DNA of 19,528 bases from Stephanodiscus triporus (GCA_036939755.1 JALLAZ010000207.1:1-19528); one strand, 5' to 3'. Positions 7,301-16,771 are shown, numbered from the stretch's first letter. Notes: generated by a model not told the origin, from the sequence alone. Translations and numbers: made by a program.

Positions 7301-9096
7301 TCCTCCTCCTCCGTACGGATTGCCGTAGGTAGGGGCCGGCGCCGGCGGCGGCTGGCCGCCGATGGACACCGTCCTCATCGACCCACCGTCATCGAACGGG
7401 TTGGTGTTCGCGCCTTGCGAGCTCATGCCGCCGCCGTTCATCGGGCTCATCGATAGCCCTCCTCCCCCCCCGGCGGCTGCTCCGGGGCCGTGGTGGTAGC
7501 CGCCGCCGCTCCCGTACATGGAAAGTTGGGAAACGTTCGGCATGACGGACGACGACGACGACGGGGGCGGCGGCGGCGGCGGCATCGCGGGTGGCGGGGG
7601 AGGCTTCCCCATCGAGCCGTTACTGCTGCCGCTGCTGTTGCTCAGGCCGTAGATGTCCCCCAACGTCGGCGGCGGCGCCGCGGCCTGCATCGTCGCGAGC
7701 ATGTTCGACACGGACGACGACGACGACTGGCGCGGATTGCTTGGGGGTAGGGTATACCCTCCCGAGGAGGGGGCGGGGGCGCGATAGCTCGACGACCGAC
7801 CGCCGTCGGCGACGGAGTTTCCCCCTCCCCCTCCCGCCCAATCGTACATCCCCCCCCCGCCGTTGTCGTCCGTCGTGCCGGTCCGTTGTCGCGGTACCAT
7901 CATCTGACCGCCATACGACCCGCCACCCCCCCCGTCCGAGCTTTGATTGCTCGCGAAGCTGGACGTCCGTCCGAACGGCGCCCCGCCGCCGCCTCCGCCT
8001 CCGACGATTCCGATGGAACCGCCGCCGCCGAACAGACCTCCCCCCCACCCCCCCCCCCCCCCCCCCCTCCGCCGCCGATGGCGTTCATATCGTACGAGGC
8101 GTACTCCCCCCCCCCCTGGGAAACGACCATCGATTCGTGACCGATCGTCGTCGTCGTCGTGGGATTGGCCCTCGCGAGGCTCTCGAGGGACATGGTCTCC
8201 AGCTCCTTCAGCCTGCCCAGGGGCTTCAATCCCGGATGGTCGTTCCTCATCCCCTTGAGACGATCGGCGACGTCGCCCATGCCTGCGCGGAAGAGTGTCG
8301 ACTCCTCGTTGCTAAGAGTCGAATCGAACTGTGCCATCTTCACCAGGAGCGGGTGCAGGTCCTTCCATCCCCGCAGCATGACCTCCTCCATGAAGCCGCA
8401 CAGGTCGTTGACGAACCTGTCGTACTCCTGCCTGGCCTGCACGAGCTTCGCCTCGTTCCGCTTGAGCCTGTCGACGCTCTCGTCGTTCACGATCTTCCCC
8501 TTGGTCATGGTCTTGTTTATCGAGCGGTGCATGTCCTCGACCTTCCTGGCGTAGTGGTCGAGGTCGACCCGCAGCGCCTCGGACTGCTTGAGGTGTCCGG
8601 ATATGCGAGTGCTAAGTATGCGCTCCCACTCGGTGGCGTAGTTGAGGATGTGCTCGGTGTACTTGTCGTGGTAGAGCTTGGCCTTCCTGTGGAGCTGCAG
8701 GTGTATCGCGGCGTAGGAGGTGGGATAATTATCCGCGACGACGACGAGGTCGGCGGTCGAGGCGGCCGCGACGGGGGGGGAGGGCTCCGATCCCCCCCCC
8801 TCCCCCCCCCCGCCGCCGTCGGCCGTCCCGATCGCCGTCGCGGGTATGTCCCCCGCGCAGCCGAAGAGGGGGGTGCCGACCGTGAGGGAATTGATCGCCT
8901 TCGCGACCTCCAGTCGGGATTTGCCGTAAGCGACCATCGACGCGTGGTTGTTAGATAACGACGATATCAGGAACTTGAGGTTCTTGATGAACTGATGATA
9001 CTTGGCCCGGAGTTCGATGAGGTCCTCGCTGCGGTTCTTCGACTTGGAGATGCCGGTGGTGTCCTTGATGCGGGTGACTATCCTTGCCTTCACCAT
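7229..9096 (-). CDS. BAR-domain membrane-curvature protein with Gly/Pro-rich NPF tail (frame broken in homopolymer)
   Basis: Residues 1-300 (9096 down to about 8200) are mostly charged amphipathic helices typical of amphiphysin/arfaptin-like BAR domains; segments such as RKVEDMHRSINK, RLKRNEAKLVQARQEYDRF and the helix around WKDLHPLLVKMAQFDSTL support this. A Gly/Pro loop at 83-115 interrupts the domain. The frame then enters a G homopolymer (plus-strand C run 8040-8067) and must shift by one base to continue. The downstream frame (codons from 8041) reads a Gly/Ser/Pro-rich tail (GLFGGGGSIGIV, APFGRTSSFASNQSS, poly-Pro) with NPF motifs at 7402-7394 and at the C-terminus (7243-7235), which in animals and yeast bind EH-domain endocytic proteins. 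Full length is about 622 residues. Likely role: membrane bending and cargo or coat recruitment in endocytosis or vesicle traffic. The break is probably a sequencing or assembly error. No SH3 or PH domain is visible. Confidence 0.75.
7252..7297. repeat. 46-nt poly(C) tract inside a coding region
   Basis: An uninterrupted run of 46 C on the plus strand (G on the coding strand) encodes the poly-Gly stretch near the C-terminus of the BAR/NPF protein, eight codons before the end of the frame. It is flanked on one side by (CTC)n triplets. The true length is uncertain because such runs are hard to sequence. Confidence 0.9.
8040..8067. repeat. C homopolymer (7 + A + 20) carrying an apparent frameshift
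   Basis: Seven C, one A and twenty C on the plus strand. The reading frame is coherent on both sides but in different registers: upstream codons start at positions divisible by three, and downstream codons are shifted by one. One missing or two extra bases in this run would explain it. Confidence 0.8.
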
Positions 9097-9780
9097 TGTG
9101 CGGATATTCTCACCCCGGCGTGGATGATGGATGGGCAGGTGCGTGTACTATCGGTATGGGAATATGCTGGAATTGGCTCTTCCTCTCCCTCCTACGCTCA
9201 GTGTCCGAGGCACGCCATTGTGGTGGTGGGAGGAGGCTGATTGATGATTGAGCAGATCTTTTGGCGCGTGAAGAGTACGTATCGTACTTTATCTAAATAC
9301 ATGAGTACTCCTTGAATCGCCGATTTTGGCGAAAAAACAAAAGAAACGGCTGACTTTTGTGAGAACAAACCCCAATAATATTGGGATCCGGCATAGGTGG
9401 GAGTCCCTTTGTTGGCACGTGTTCCCTCCATATTATTATCTTAACTGCCCAGGCATGCAGGCGATGGAAGGTTGTCGGCTGAGGGAGGGGCGCTGGAGGG
9501 TGTTAAGGAAGTGATATTGAATTGAACAAACGTATGATGAGCGCGTAAAGATAGTAGTTCTGGGAAGTCCCACCAATGCGGAACTCTCTGGATTTGGAAC
9601 TGTTGAAGTCAGTCCCTTCGACAAGGCAATAATATTGTCATGTTTTTGCATCCCCAAAATGCCATGCAGATACAGGTGAAGCAAGGAATACCTCGCTCTC
9701 TAGAGAGAGTGACCTGTTGAGCAACTCTTGGTGAAGGAGGAAAGTCTGATGGAATGAAGTTCGCCAATTATCGTTTAACA
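9097..9780. other. Intergenic region upstream of the BAR gene
   Basis: It holds the promoter side of the BAR-domain gene and the 3' UTR of the acidic-protein gene or its promoter-distal flank, since both lie on the minus strand. A 12-bp palindrome ctctctagagag lies at 9696-9707. No open frame here has coding character, and no RNA gene was recognised. Confidence 0.5.
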
Positions 9781-11367
9781 CTAAAACCTCCTTCGCTCCT
9801 TCTTCCCCCCCACACCCTTCTCGTTCTTCTTCTTCTTCTTCTCCCCCCCCGCCGCTGCTCCGACGTTCCCTCCCCTTTGACCCTCGGTCTGTTTCTTCTT
9901 CTGCAATTCCTTCTTGTACATGATGATCTCTCGTCGCTTGGCCTCGTCGGGGCGTTCCTTCTTCTTATTCAACGTCGACCTGGATCCCAGTTCCTTGCGA
10001 TGGTAGTAATCCATTGCATCCGTATCCCCGACGATTGCCCCCTCCTCGCCGCCGCCGCCGCCGCCGCCGTTGCCGCCGCCCGCCCCCCTGCCGATCACGA
10101 AGTCTCCATCGTCGTCCTCTTCCATCATCGCGCGGAGCTGTTTCTTGACCCTGCGATTGCGTCCCCCCTGCCCGAACGAGCTCTCGTGTCCCTCCCCGAC
10201 CGCGCGTAGCATCCTCGTCAGGTCCCCCGTGGAATGCGCGTGCTTCATCATCCCGTTCTCGCCGCCGGCGGCAGGGCCGCCGCCGCCGACGCCGTCGTCG
10301 TCGTCGACGACGACGACAAACTTGGGCTTGGTCCGCACGCGCATGTGATGACGATGACGATTCGGATCGCGTAGCCTCGCCTCGGTGGCGGCCCTGTCGA
10401 TGTTCCTCGACAGGACGTCCTTGAAGGACGGTCCGGCATTCGTGCCCCATGCGCCTCCTCCTCCTCCTCCGCCGCGGGGTCGGGGGGGGTCGGAGGAGGA
10501 GGACGCCATGGTCCAGCTCGACGCGCCGACGGACGAGGTCGATGCGGGCGTCGGGACTTCCGTGAAGTCGTCGTCACGTTCCCCGTCGTCGTCGTTGTCT
10601 TCGTCTTCGAGGACCTCGAACGACCCTCCCAATTCGTCGTCGTTGCTCACTCCCCCCCCATCCTCCCCGACGTCTACCAGCTCCGCATCTTCGTGGTCGT
10701 GGTCGTGGTCGCGGTCGCGGTCGTCGTTTTCCCCTCCCGTCGTTCTTCCGTCCCCCCCCCCCTCCTCCTCACCGTGGGCCGTCGTCGTATCCTCGCTGTC
10801 CGACTCGTCCTCGGCGATCACCTCGTGGGCGTCGTCGCATACGACGAGATCGGGCGTGGAGTTGCACCTGCGCAGGTATCGTCGTTTCGGGAATTCGGTC
10901 GCGTTCGTCGTCGTCGTCGACGAGCGCGACGTCCGCGGAGGAACGCCGCCGACGAGGCGGGAGGATGTCGGCGCGGGTTCGCCCCCCCCCCCGACGGTGG
11001 CGCTTCGCGGACGTCCAGCCGCCTCCGTCGTCGTGGCAGCGCCGCGGGGGGGGGCGTCGTCGGGTAAGACGAAGAAACGGCGATAGACGACGTCATCGGA
11101 CGGGGCGGCGTGGGCGAAGTCGGAGACGGCGGGGGGGACGCCCTCGTCCTCTTCCTCTTCCTCCTCGTCGTCGTCGTTATCGTCCGCGATCATCTCCCAT
11201 CCGGGATTGTTCGGATCGTCCGATCCGGACGAGACGGAGTTCGTTCGTTTGTCGTCGTCGTCGTTGTAGTTGGAGGGCAGAGTGATGGGAGCGACGAGTC
11301 CGCGAGGATCGACCAATGCCGGCCAGGCGGAAATGTCATCCACCGTCATGATGGATTCCGTCGCCAT
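9781..11367 (-). CDS. Unrecognised large acidic, disordered protein
   Basis: 528 residues with no family I recognise. Long Asp/Glu-rich runs (35-75, 180-270, 414-423) alternate with Gly, Ser/Thr and Pro low complexity, so most of it should be disordered. Less biased islands may be functional: DISAWPALVDPRGLVAPI near 11, VVYRRFFVLPDD at 93, KRRYLRRCNSTPDLVVCDD at 161, SFKDVLSRNIDRAATEARLR at 314, KHAHSTGDLTRMLRAVGEG at 375, and the basic C-terminal helix 450-490 (AMDYYHRKELGSRS, EAKRREIIMYKKELQKKK). The tail 509-528 is Lys/Arg-rich and could be a nuclear signal. GWEMIADD (56) and SFEVLEDED (249) match the W/F-x-x-L/I/V core of Atg8-binding motifs beside acidic residues, a weak hint only. STPDL at 170 sits in an RxxSxP context, a possible phospho-site. 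The single-exon model and ATG at 11367 are the simplest reading, and coding is supported by preserved composition across the whole frame. Confidence 0.65.
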   Translation of the reverse strand: MATESIMTVDDISAWPALVDPRGLVAPITLPSNYNDDDDKRTNSVSSGSDDPNNPGWEMIADDNDDDEEEEEEDEGVPPAVSDFAHAAPSDDVVYRRFFVLPDDAPPRGAATTTEAAGRPRSATVGGGGEPAPTSSRLVGGVPPRTSRSSTTTTNATEFPKRRYLRRCNSTPDLVVCDDAHEVIAEDESDSEDTTTAHGEEEGGGDGRTTGGENDDRDRDHDHDHEDAELVDVGEDGGGVSNDDELGGSFEVLEDEDNDDDGERDDDFTEVPTPASTSSVGASSWTMASSSSDPPRPRGGGGGGGAWGTNAGPSFKDVLSRNIDRAATEARLRDPNRHRHHMRVRTKPKFVVVVDDDDGVGGGGPAAGGENGMMKHAHSTGDLTRMLRAVGEGHESSFGQGGRNRRVKKQLRAMMEEDDDGDFVIGRGAGGGNGGGGGGGEEGAIVGDTDAMDYYHRKELGSRSTLNKKKERPDEAKRREIIMYKKELQKKKQTEGQRGGNVGAAAGGEKKKKKNEKGVGGKKERRRF

Positions 11368-12019
11368 GGGGTCGATGATAGAACGATGACGACGCGTCGC
11401 AAATTATCGATAAGTTGGGGGCGTGCTGTTTTATTTGTTTTCTCCCCTGCCGAGAGTGGAGAATCGTGAATCGGTGGAGGTGAGGGGGGAGGTCGAATAC
11501 ACGGGCAACAAACGACGACACGAGCGAATCAGTCACGCGAGTCTCTTCCATCCCGCCCCTCCGTATCATCTTGGTCTCACCTTTATTTGCGGGGCAAATT
11601 AATGAATGTAGACAGTCGGTTGGTTATACTTCGCTCTTCTCTGGCGTCGGGTCTACTCTACTAGATAATCAGGTCCCGCTGACGATGATATTTTTTTCGA
11701 GGCGATAAAGCGAAGCCCTACTTCCCCGTCGTCGTCGAAGCGCGTGGAGGAGGATCTGCTGCTGCGATTGGCGGCTTCTCCGATTATTGTTGCTTTATGG
11801 ACGTCGAATCTTGATCCCATGATCGCGGTGTTCTCTATTTTTGTCACACAACGCACGTTCGGCTTGAAGTTTTGGGGATAGAGGAAAGAGAACACCGGAG
11901 AAAGACAGACTGACACTTGGTCTGTCCATAGTACACCGCACCCCTCGCGGCGCCACACAAATTTTTTTTTGCTGCCTCTCAAGCTGCAGAAGAAAACAAT
12001 TTTATTTCTTCTTTTCAAC
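11368..12019. promoter_or_regulatory. Divergent intergenic region between the acidic-protein gene and CMS1-like gene
   Basis: This lies between the start codons of two genes that point away from each other and should hold both promoters. A T-rich stretch (about 11963-12015) precedes the CMS1-like start. The minus-strand open frame at 11653-12102 has no coding character and overlaps the CMS1 start. No defined element was recognised. Confidence 0.45.
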
Positions 12020-13267
12020 ATGGGCGGCGACGATTTGGCAAGCGACGACGAATACCTGTTCGATTCCGGCCTCGTCGATGAATCATTCGGCGGTCGCGAC
12101 ACCGTCGTATCCTCCTCAGTCGACGACTACGACGATGACGACGACGTCGACGACAGTGTCCACTCGGATAGAGAAGACGAAGGCAAAGCAACGAAGAAGC
12201 CGGCCCCGCTGCTGGCGTCGTCGTCCTACCCCTCCTCGAAGAAACGGAAGGGGACGACCACGACCTCGGATGACGACGATGCCGCCGCAGTGGAGGAGGA
12301 ACATCCGAAATCGCCGTCGTCCAAGAAAAATCGAAAGAAGAATGCCGCGCCGCCGACTTCATCCCAGGACATATTGCTCCATGCAGGGCGGGGCATCGCG
12401 ATGGACGCCCCCGACGCGCAGGCGACGTTCCTCGGCGCTCTCTACTCCCATTCGATCAAACTCCTCGAAGGAGGAGGAGGAGGAGGAGGAGGAGGGGACG
12501 AATCATCCGAAAGCGGCGGGGGGGGGAGGAGTCCGGGGGAAGGAAAGGATGCCGCCGGAAATTCTACCACCCCCGACGACGTAGGAGTATCGTCATTCTC
12601 CTTCCTCCCGCACATGTACGCCCCCTCCCCTTACGACCGAACGGCGGACGATAAAAAATCTCGTCAGCACCGACACTCCGACCTCGCCGCCTTCCTCAGG
12701 TCGGGACCGCTGACGTCCAACAAGCGACTGAAGAATTGGAAGCATCCCCATTCTCCCATGGTCGTCGTGATCACCCTGTCCGCCCGTCGTTCCGTCGAGC
12801 TGATGAAGCAGCTGTCGTCCATGAGGCTCCCGGTCGCGAAGTTGTTCGCGAAGCACATGAGCGTGGAGGATCAGGTGGGGCTGTTGCGGCGCGGGTTCGG
12901 GGGGGGTGGGGGAGGGAAGTCGTCGTCGGCGTCGTCGGGGAATGCAGGCGGGGGGGGCGGAGGAGGCGGGGGAAGGAAGGGAGGAGGCAAGTTTTACAGC
13001 CTCGCCGTGGGCACCCCCGGTCGCCTCCTCAAGCTTCTCAGGCACAATGGGAGGGACGACGGCGAAGGAGGTGGGGGGGGCGCCGATTCGGGAGCGCTTC
13101 GATTGAACCATACCGAGGTCGTTGTCATAGATTGTCACGAGGACAGTAAGGGATGGAACGTTTGCACCCTGAACGACACGTCGAGAGAATTGATGGAATT
13201 CATGAAGGAGGGGATCATCCCACAATTGGATAAGAGAAGGGGCAAGATAAAGTTGGCTATGTTTTGA
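12020..13267 (+). CDS. CMS1: Cms1-like ribosome biogenesis protein (90S pre-ribosome)
   Basis: 415 residues from the ATG at 12020. An upstream in-frame ATG at 11969 would add a 17-residue hydrophobic leader, but the family begins with an acidic MGGDDL-like segment and lacks such a leader, so 12020 was chosen. The N-terminal 110 residues are an acidic and Lys-rich tail with basic nuclear-signal-like patches (KKRK at 74, KKNRKK at 102). The Cms1 core follows in order: FLPHMYAPSPYDRT near 195, MVVVITLSARRSVELMKQL near 247, PVAKLFAKHMSVEDQV near 271, SLAVGTPGRLLKLL near 327, TEVVVIDCHEDSKGW near 365, ELMEFM near 390 and GKIKLAMF at the end. This is a degenerate DEAD-box-like fold without the DEAD motif. 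Known family role: association with the U3-containing 90S pre-ribosome in the nucleolus. Poly-Gly insertions at 151-159, 294-299 and 311-318 fall in loops. Confidence 0.88.
   Translation: MGGDDLASDDEYLFDSGLVDESFGGRDTVVSSSVDDYDDDDDVDDSVHSDREDEGKATKKPAPLLASSSYPSSKKRKGTTTTSDDDDAAAVEEEHPKSPSSKKNRKKNAAPPTSSQDILLHAGRGIAMDAPDAQATFLGALYSHSIKLLEGGGGGGGGGDESSESGGGGRSPGEGKDAAGNSTTPDDVGVSSFSFLPHMYAPSPYDRTADDKKSRQHRHSDLAAFLRSGPLTSNKRLKNWKHPHSPMVVVITLSARRSVELMKQLSSMRLPVAKLFAKHMSVEDQVGLLRRGFGGGGGGKSSSASSGNAGGGGGGGGGRKGGGKFYSLAVGTPGRLLKLLRHNGRDDGEGGGGGADSGALRLNHTEVVVIDCHEDSKGWNVCTLNDTSRELMEFMKEGIIPQLDKRRGKIKLAMF
12470..12495. repeat. (GGA)n triplet repeat in the CMS1-like gene
   Basis: GGA triplets encode the poly-Gly run at residues 151-159, between the conserved LYSHSIKLLE helix and the FLPHMYAP segment. 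Similar shorter runs occur near 12899-12912 and 12950-12970. Confidence 0.85.
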
Positions 13268-14182
13268 AGTCCTCCTCGAGAAGAAAAGTATGGCGCATCG
13301 TGCCATCGTGCCATTTCGCAGTTCGAATGTGAGTAGAACCTTTCGACGTCGTAGATTGGGTAAACAATTGAGGGGAAAAGAGAGAGCTGAATGACATCCC
13401 TCAAGCAAGGATTAGGAGTTTAGTGTCCATCCGTCTCGAGTTCCTGGTTTGTCCTTGTCAAAAGCACGGAGAAGGCCATCGTAAGAGTGAGTCCTTGGGA
13501 TCCTAGAGCGTGTTCACGCTCATTCTCAATCTCGGATGCAATTTCCCCGACATCCGGAATGATCCAGCCCATGGGCAGGAGCCGGCGGGCGCCCGTGGGG
13601 CCACAATATGGGATTCCTGATGTTACACGAATTCTTGTAACTTAAGAGTGGTTCTTACCGTAACTAGGGAGACTCCTTCGTTTGGTTCCCCCCAATTTGC
13701 AGTGAATTCTAAGAACGTACAAGTAAACAAATAGTAAAAACGAATAGAACAGGAGCCCTCAGGTGGTGACCCACAAGGTTATGGTCATCATCACCACTGT
13801 ATTCTTCATAACCAGACGCTGAAAAGAAAGAGGCAAACTGCTATTGTCATAAACTGCTGATTCTTCAAGTACGGTAGACACATATGCCATTATCCATCTT
13901 CTTCGTGAACCACATTAACTGGGAAACTAGGCTAAAAGGAAAAAGCACATGCTCCTACTTTATTATATTTACAATATTCTATCTATGACCAAGCGATCGT
14001 GAACACTCCATTGAACTAAATTTACCAAAATATTCAACATGCACTACCCCAGCAGATTCACAACAGTCCTCGATAAAGTTGTTTCGCGAGTGAAGCAAAA
14101 GGGCCGTCCGGGGATGAGATCAGATTAAAAGAATGTGATTGCCTCAGAAAAAAATTGAAGGTGAATTATCTCTTCGGGGATA
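13268..14182. other. Gene-free convergent region
   Basis: About 0.9 kb between the 3' ends of the CMS1-like gene and the lipase gene, the largest gap in the window. No coding frame, tRNA or repeat family was recognised. Local inverted repeats: gagcgtg/cacgctc with a 2-nt loop at 13506-13521, and a GC-rich 9-bp near-perfect stem (13568-13576 with 13591-13599, one G-U pair). The stretch after 13700 is AT-rich. Confidence 0.5.
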
Positions 14183-15827
14183 TCAGAGTTGAAGAAAGGA
14201 AATGGTCGTGCTGTCAGAGCGAGCGAATTCGGGAGGCGTCACGAAACCCTCCACACACTCAAACTCATTAACATAGTAGATAGGGCCAGGGTTGTCTGAA
14301 GTTGAATTGGGTTTGTAGTCACTGAGATATTCAACATAATGACTGCATGGATGAGAATCCACCGCCATTGGGAAAAATGCATAAGCCACCGCTGTTCGAG
14401 TTGTGATCAACAACGATTAGGGAAAGATGAGTGAGCACGAAAAGTCAGGTGTGCTGCTTCAGAACATGGTCGGCGTTATTTGTCATCTCCTCACCTTCCC
14501 AACCAAATGGCACACCCGAGTAGCCAATATCCTCGTCTCCTACGTGGTCATAGTACGCCTATGTTTTCAATGAAAAAGGGTGAAATGAGATAAAATGAAG
14601 TTATCTCCCTATATAACACTTGCTAGAATTGTACCTCTGACCTATACTCACCCGAATTAATCCTCCAGCTGACATTTGCAATGTATGTCCAGTATGAGCA
14701 AGCATTGGATCAAGAGACACACCCAACTCCGGAAGGCGTGGAACCAAGTCAATTTTATTCACGAATCGAAAGACGCTATATGAGCCTCCAGGTGCAGTTT
14801 TTTCGGCCTTCTTATCAGGCTGCAATGAATTTATCCAGAAAGCCCACTTAATATTGCCAATCTTGGGGCAGCCGAAGTTAATACTCCTCAGGTCTTCGTT
14901 TGGATATATCATATGCAGGGCCGCACCAAGAAGGACGGAATCAGCCGCCCCCAACGAATGCCCCGTCGTGAATAGTTGATAAGGTGCCAATGATGACGAA
15001 TTCAAATCAGGGCTGACCCCCCCCGAACTGAGGGTTACATCATTGCCGCAATTTCCACCCAACCTCGCAGATTTTACACAATTCAATAAACTATCAAAGT
15101 GCTCAGAGTCGAACACCGCCTCATTGAAGCCACGGTGAACTTGAATTCCGTCGGGCAGATCGTCAAATAAAGAGCCGCTGCCGCTGCTTTTTGTGAAATT
15201 AGTGGGGCCTAAGTCACTCATCAAAACGTTTCCATCCATTAGGGCAGTCCTCCAATCGTCAGTCCCCGCATATGCGACGGCGACATATTTATGGAGAGAG
15301 GATCTTACAACCAACACCTGTGTTCCAAGGGAATAATCGTGCGAGTAATGGAGACATTCCGTTCCCTCAGGAAGGAGGAGTTTGTATAAATCTTCTGGCT
15401 CCTCAGTCTGGTAGTTGTTGAGGTGGGATCTGTCGCTGCTGCGGCTCTCCTCCTGCAGAAAATTGTCGACAAGATTTTTTCCCCTGGTGTTGCACGAGGT
15501 CACCCTATTCTTCAGTTTGTATACTGCGTGAGAGAGGATGGCCATATCCAAAACTATGTCGCTCTCTGGGAAGTAGGGGTGTTTGGACCTTTCGGAAGAA
15601 GACATATCATGGTTCGAAAACAATGTTGACGAGGAGGCCGCTCTCAACTGAGGCGATGGTGCGGCGACGACACATGCCCATGCCACCAGTGCCAATACGA
15701 GCGCAGTTGCACATGCCAACCTCACGAGTGCCGAAAGCCAGGGTAGGTTATGATGGTTATTGGGTGTGAAATTAATATGCCTCTGTGTTGGTCCAGACTG
15801 TTGCAGCTCGTTGGATATTGTTATCAT
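14183..15827 (-). CDS. Class 3 lipase (alpha/beta hydrolase), membrane-anchored, 3 exons
   Basis: Minus-strand exons are 15827-14652, 14558-14495 and 14391-14183, giving 482 residues. Introns are GTGAGT...ATAG (14651-14559, phase 0) and GTGAGG...ACAG (14494-14392, phase 1), and both joins keep frame. Hydrolyses ester bonds of acylglycerols or galactolipids; the exact substrate is unknown. A hydrophobic stretch at 31-56 is a signal anchor or long signal peptide, so the enzyme should face the secretory route. Lipase_3 features: VAYAGTDDWRTALMDGNV near 184, HRGFNEAVF near 231 (lid or oxyanion region), nucleophile Ser 291 in TTGHSLGAAD, acid Asp 360 in VNKIDLVPRLP, and the likely catalytic His 431 in SHYVEYL, which only the third exon supplies. 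Reading the first exon alone stops just after the HTLQMSAGGLIR segment and loses the His. Sequons occur at several Asn residues. Confidence 0.85.
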
Positions 15828-16273
15828 GGTATCTGATCGGCACCGCAGCTTGTAACGACAGCGCCTCAGCCCTCAGCCTACAATAACTTTTCGCGAGCCG
15901 GTCGAGTGGCCTACTGCACTAATACCCTTCAGTCAGAGTAACCTGCATGCACCAATGTCTGCAGCATTTGGGGGGCGGGGAGTATCTAAGGTCTGCTCAA
16001 ATCCTCCACCCAGCTTCTCTCTCGCTTCCTCTTCCAGCACCTCCAGCGTTGTGTTTGTTCTGCGTTCTCTTCCTCCACCACCCTCCTCTTTCGGCAAAGC
16101 GTACAAGAGTGTATGTAAGTCGTATTGGAGTACGTAGGAATAAGTAAACCTATCTGTCCCGTCGACGTGAGGTCGCCGACGTGCCTCCCTGCGGTTCGCC
16201 CCTCCCTGCCTGCCCTGCGCTTCCCCAACTCACGGTTGATTTCTTCCTCCACTTCTCAGTAGGAGTACCTTAC
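15828..16273. promoter_or_regulatory. Divergent intergenic region upstream of the lipase gene
   Basis: It holds the lipase promoter and, if the next ORF is a gene, its promoter or 5' exon. The stretch 16010-16090 is CT-rich on the plus strand. A GTAAGT at 16115 and a CTTCTCAG at about 16252-16259 could mark an intron of the plus-strand hypothetical gene, but no convincing upstream exon is seen. Confidence 0.4.
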
Positions 16274-16771
16274 ATGATGACGTGGGCGGATATTTCCGCA
16301 TATCCCATATCATTCTCAGGAAGTGTCATAATTTCTGATGCGCTGTTGATGCAACGGCGAATAATCTGCTGTTCCCATCATCAGTTACTTCGCGATGATC
16401 CCACTCACCAACGCTCGGTGCATATGACAAACGCTGGTAGAATGATATATTTCGCCCCGATGAGATTGGCCAGCACCGACAATCTCTTTGATGATGACGT
16501 GTCCAGTGTTAATACTTCCGGCAACGGGCTAGATTCTAAAGCGCAAACATACGGGTTCAAGCCACCAGTACACAGCGATTCTTTTCTGAGACACCTCGAG
16601 AGCGTAAAGTCGTCTTGGCCTCGTATTACAGACAGTAATGATGATGAATCAGATTCTGAGGACAACAACATATACCTCAACGATGGAGGAGTTCGTTGTG
16701 CAGGAGAGCCTTCGATCGATCCCAGCCGAATGCTGCACAGTGTTGTAGATGGCGAATCTGATTGGATATGA
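16274..16771 (+). CDS. Small acidic hypothetical protein, uncertain
   Basis: 165 residues from the ATG at 16274; the frame is open further upstream to 16181 without another ATG. I do not recognise it. The first 40 residues are mixed. The second half is acidic and Ser/Asp-rich (ITDSNDDESDSEDNNIYL near 116) and otherwise unbiased, for example YGFKPPVHSDSFLRHLES near 93. A later start at 16424 (MTNAGRMIYFAPM) would give 115 residues. Coding is supported only by the open frame and a stop-free, non-repetitive second half. It lies between two minus-strand genes, and an AATAAA occurs at 16972. It may be a terminal exon of a gene with an unrecognised 5' part. Confidence 0.35.
   Translation: MMTWADISAYPISFSGSVIISDALLMQRRIICCSHHQLLRDDPTHQRSVHMTNAGRMIYFAPMRLASTDNLFDDDVSSVNTSGNGLDSKAQTYGFKPPVHSDSFLRHLESVKSSWPRITDSNDDESDSEDNNIYLNDGGVRCAGEPSIDPSRMLHSVVDGESDWI

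Noticed and set aside
7591..8958. 455-residue open frame on the plus strand
   Set aside because: It is antisense to the BAR-domain gene, made of Arg/Pro/Ser runs from the same triplet repeats, and has no conserved motif.
10385..11086. 233-residue plus-strand open frame
   Set aside because: It mirrors the acidic-protein gene; poly-Ser, Pro and Val come from reading its GAC-type repeats backwards. The minus frame has a coherent start, islands and stop, though neither has a known family.
11969..12019. Upstream in-frame ATG of the CMS1-like gene
   Set aside because: It would add a hydrophobic leader that does not fit a nucleolar protein; the ATG at 12020 gives the acidic start expected for the family.
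11653..12102. 149-residue minus-strand open frame between two genes
   Set aside because: It overlaps the start of the CMS1-like gene on the other strand and shows no recognisable domain.
12593..13408. 271-residue minus-strand open frame
   Set aside because: It is antisense to the Cms1 core, whose conserved blocks lie on the plus strand.
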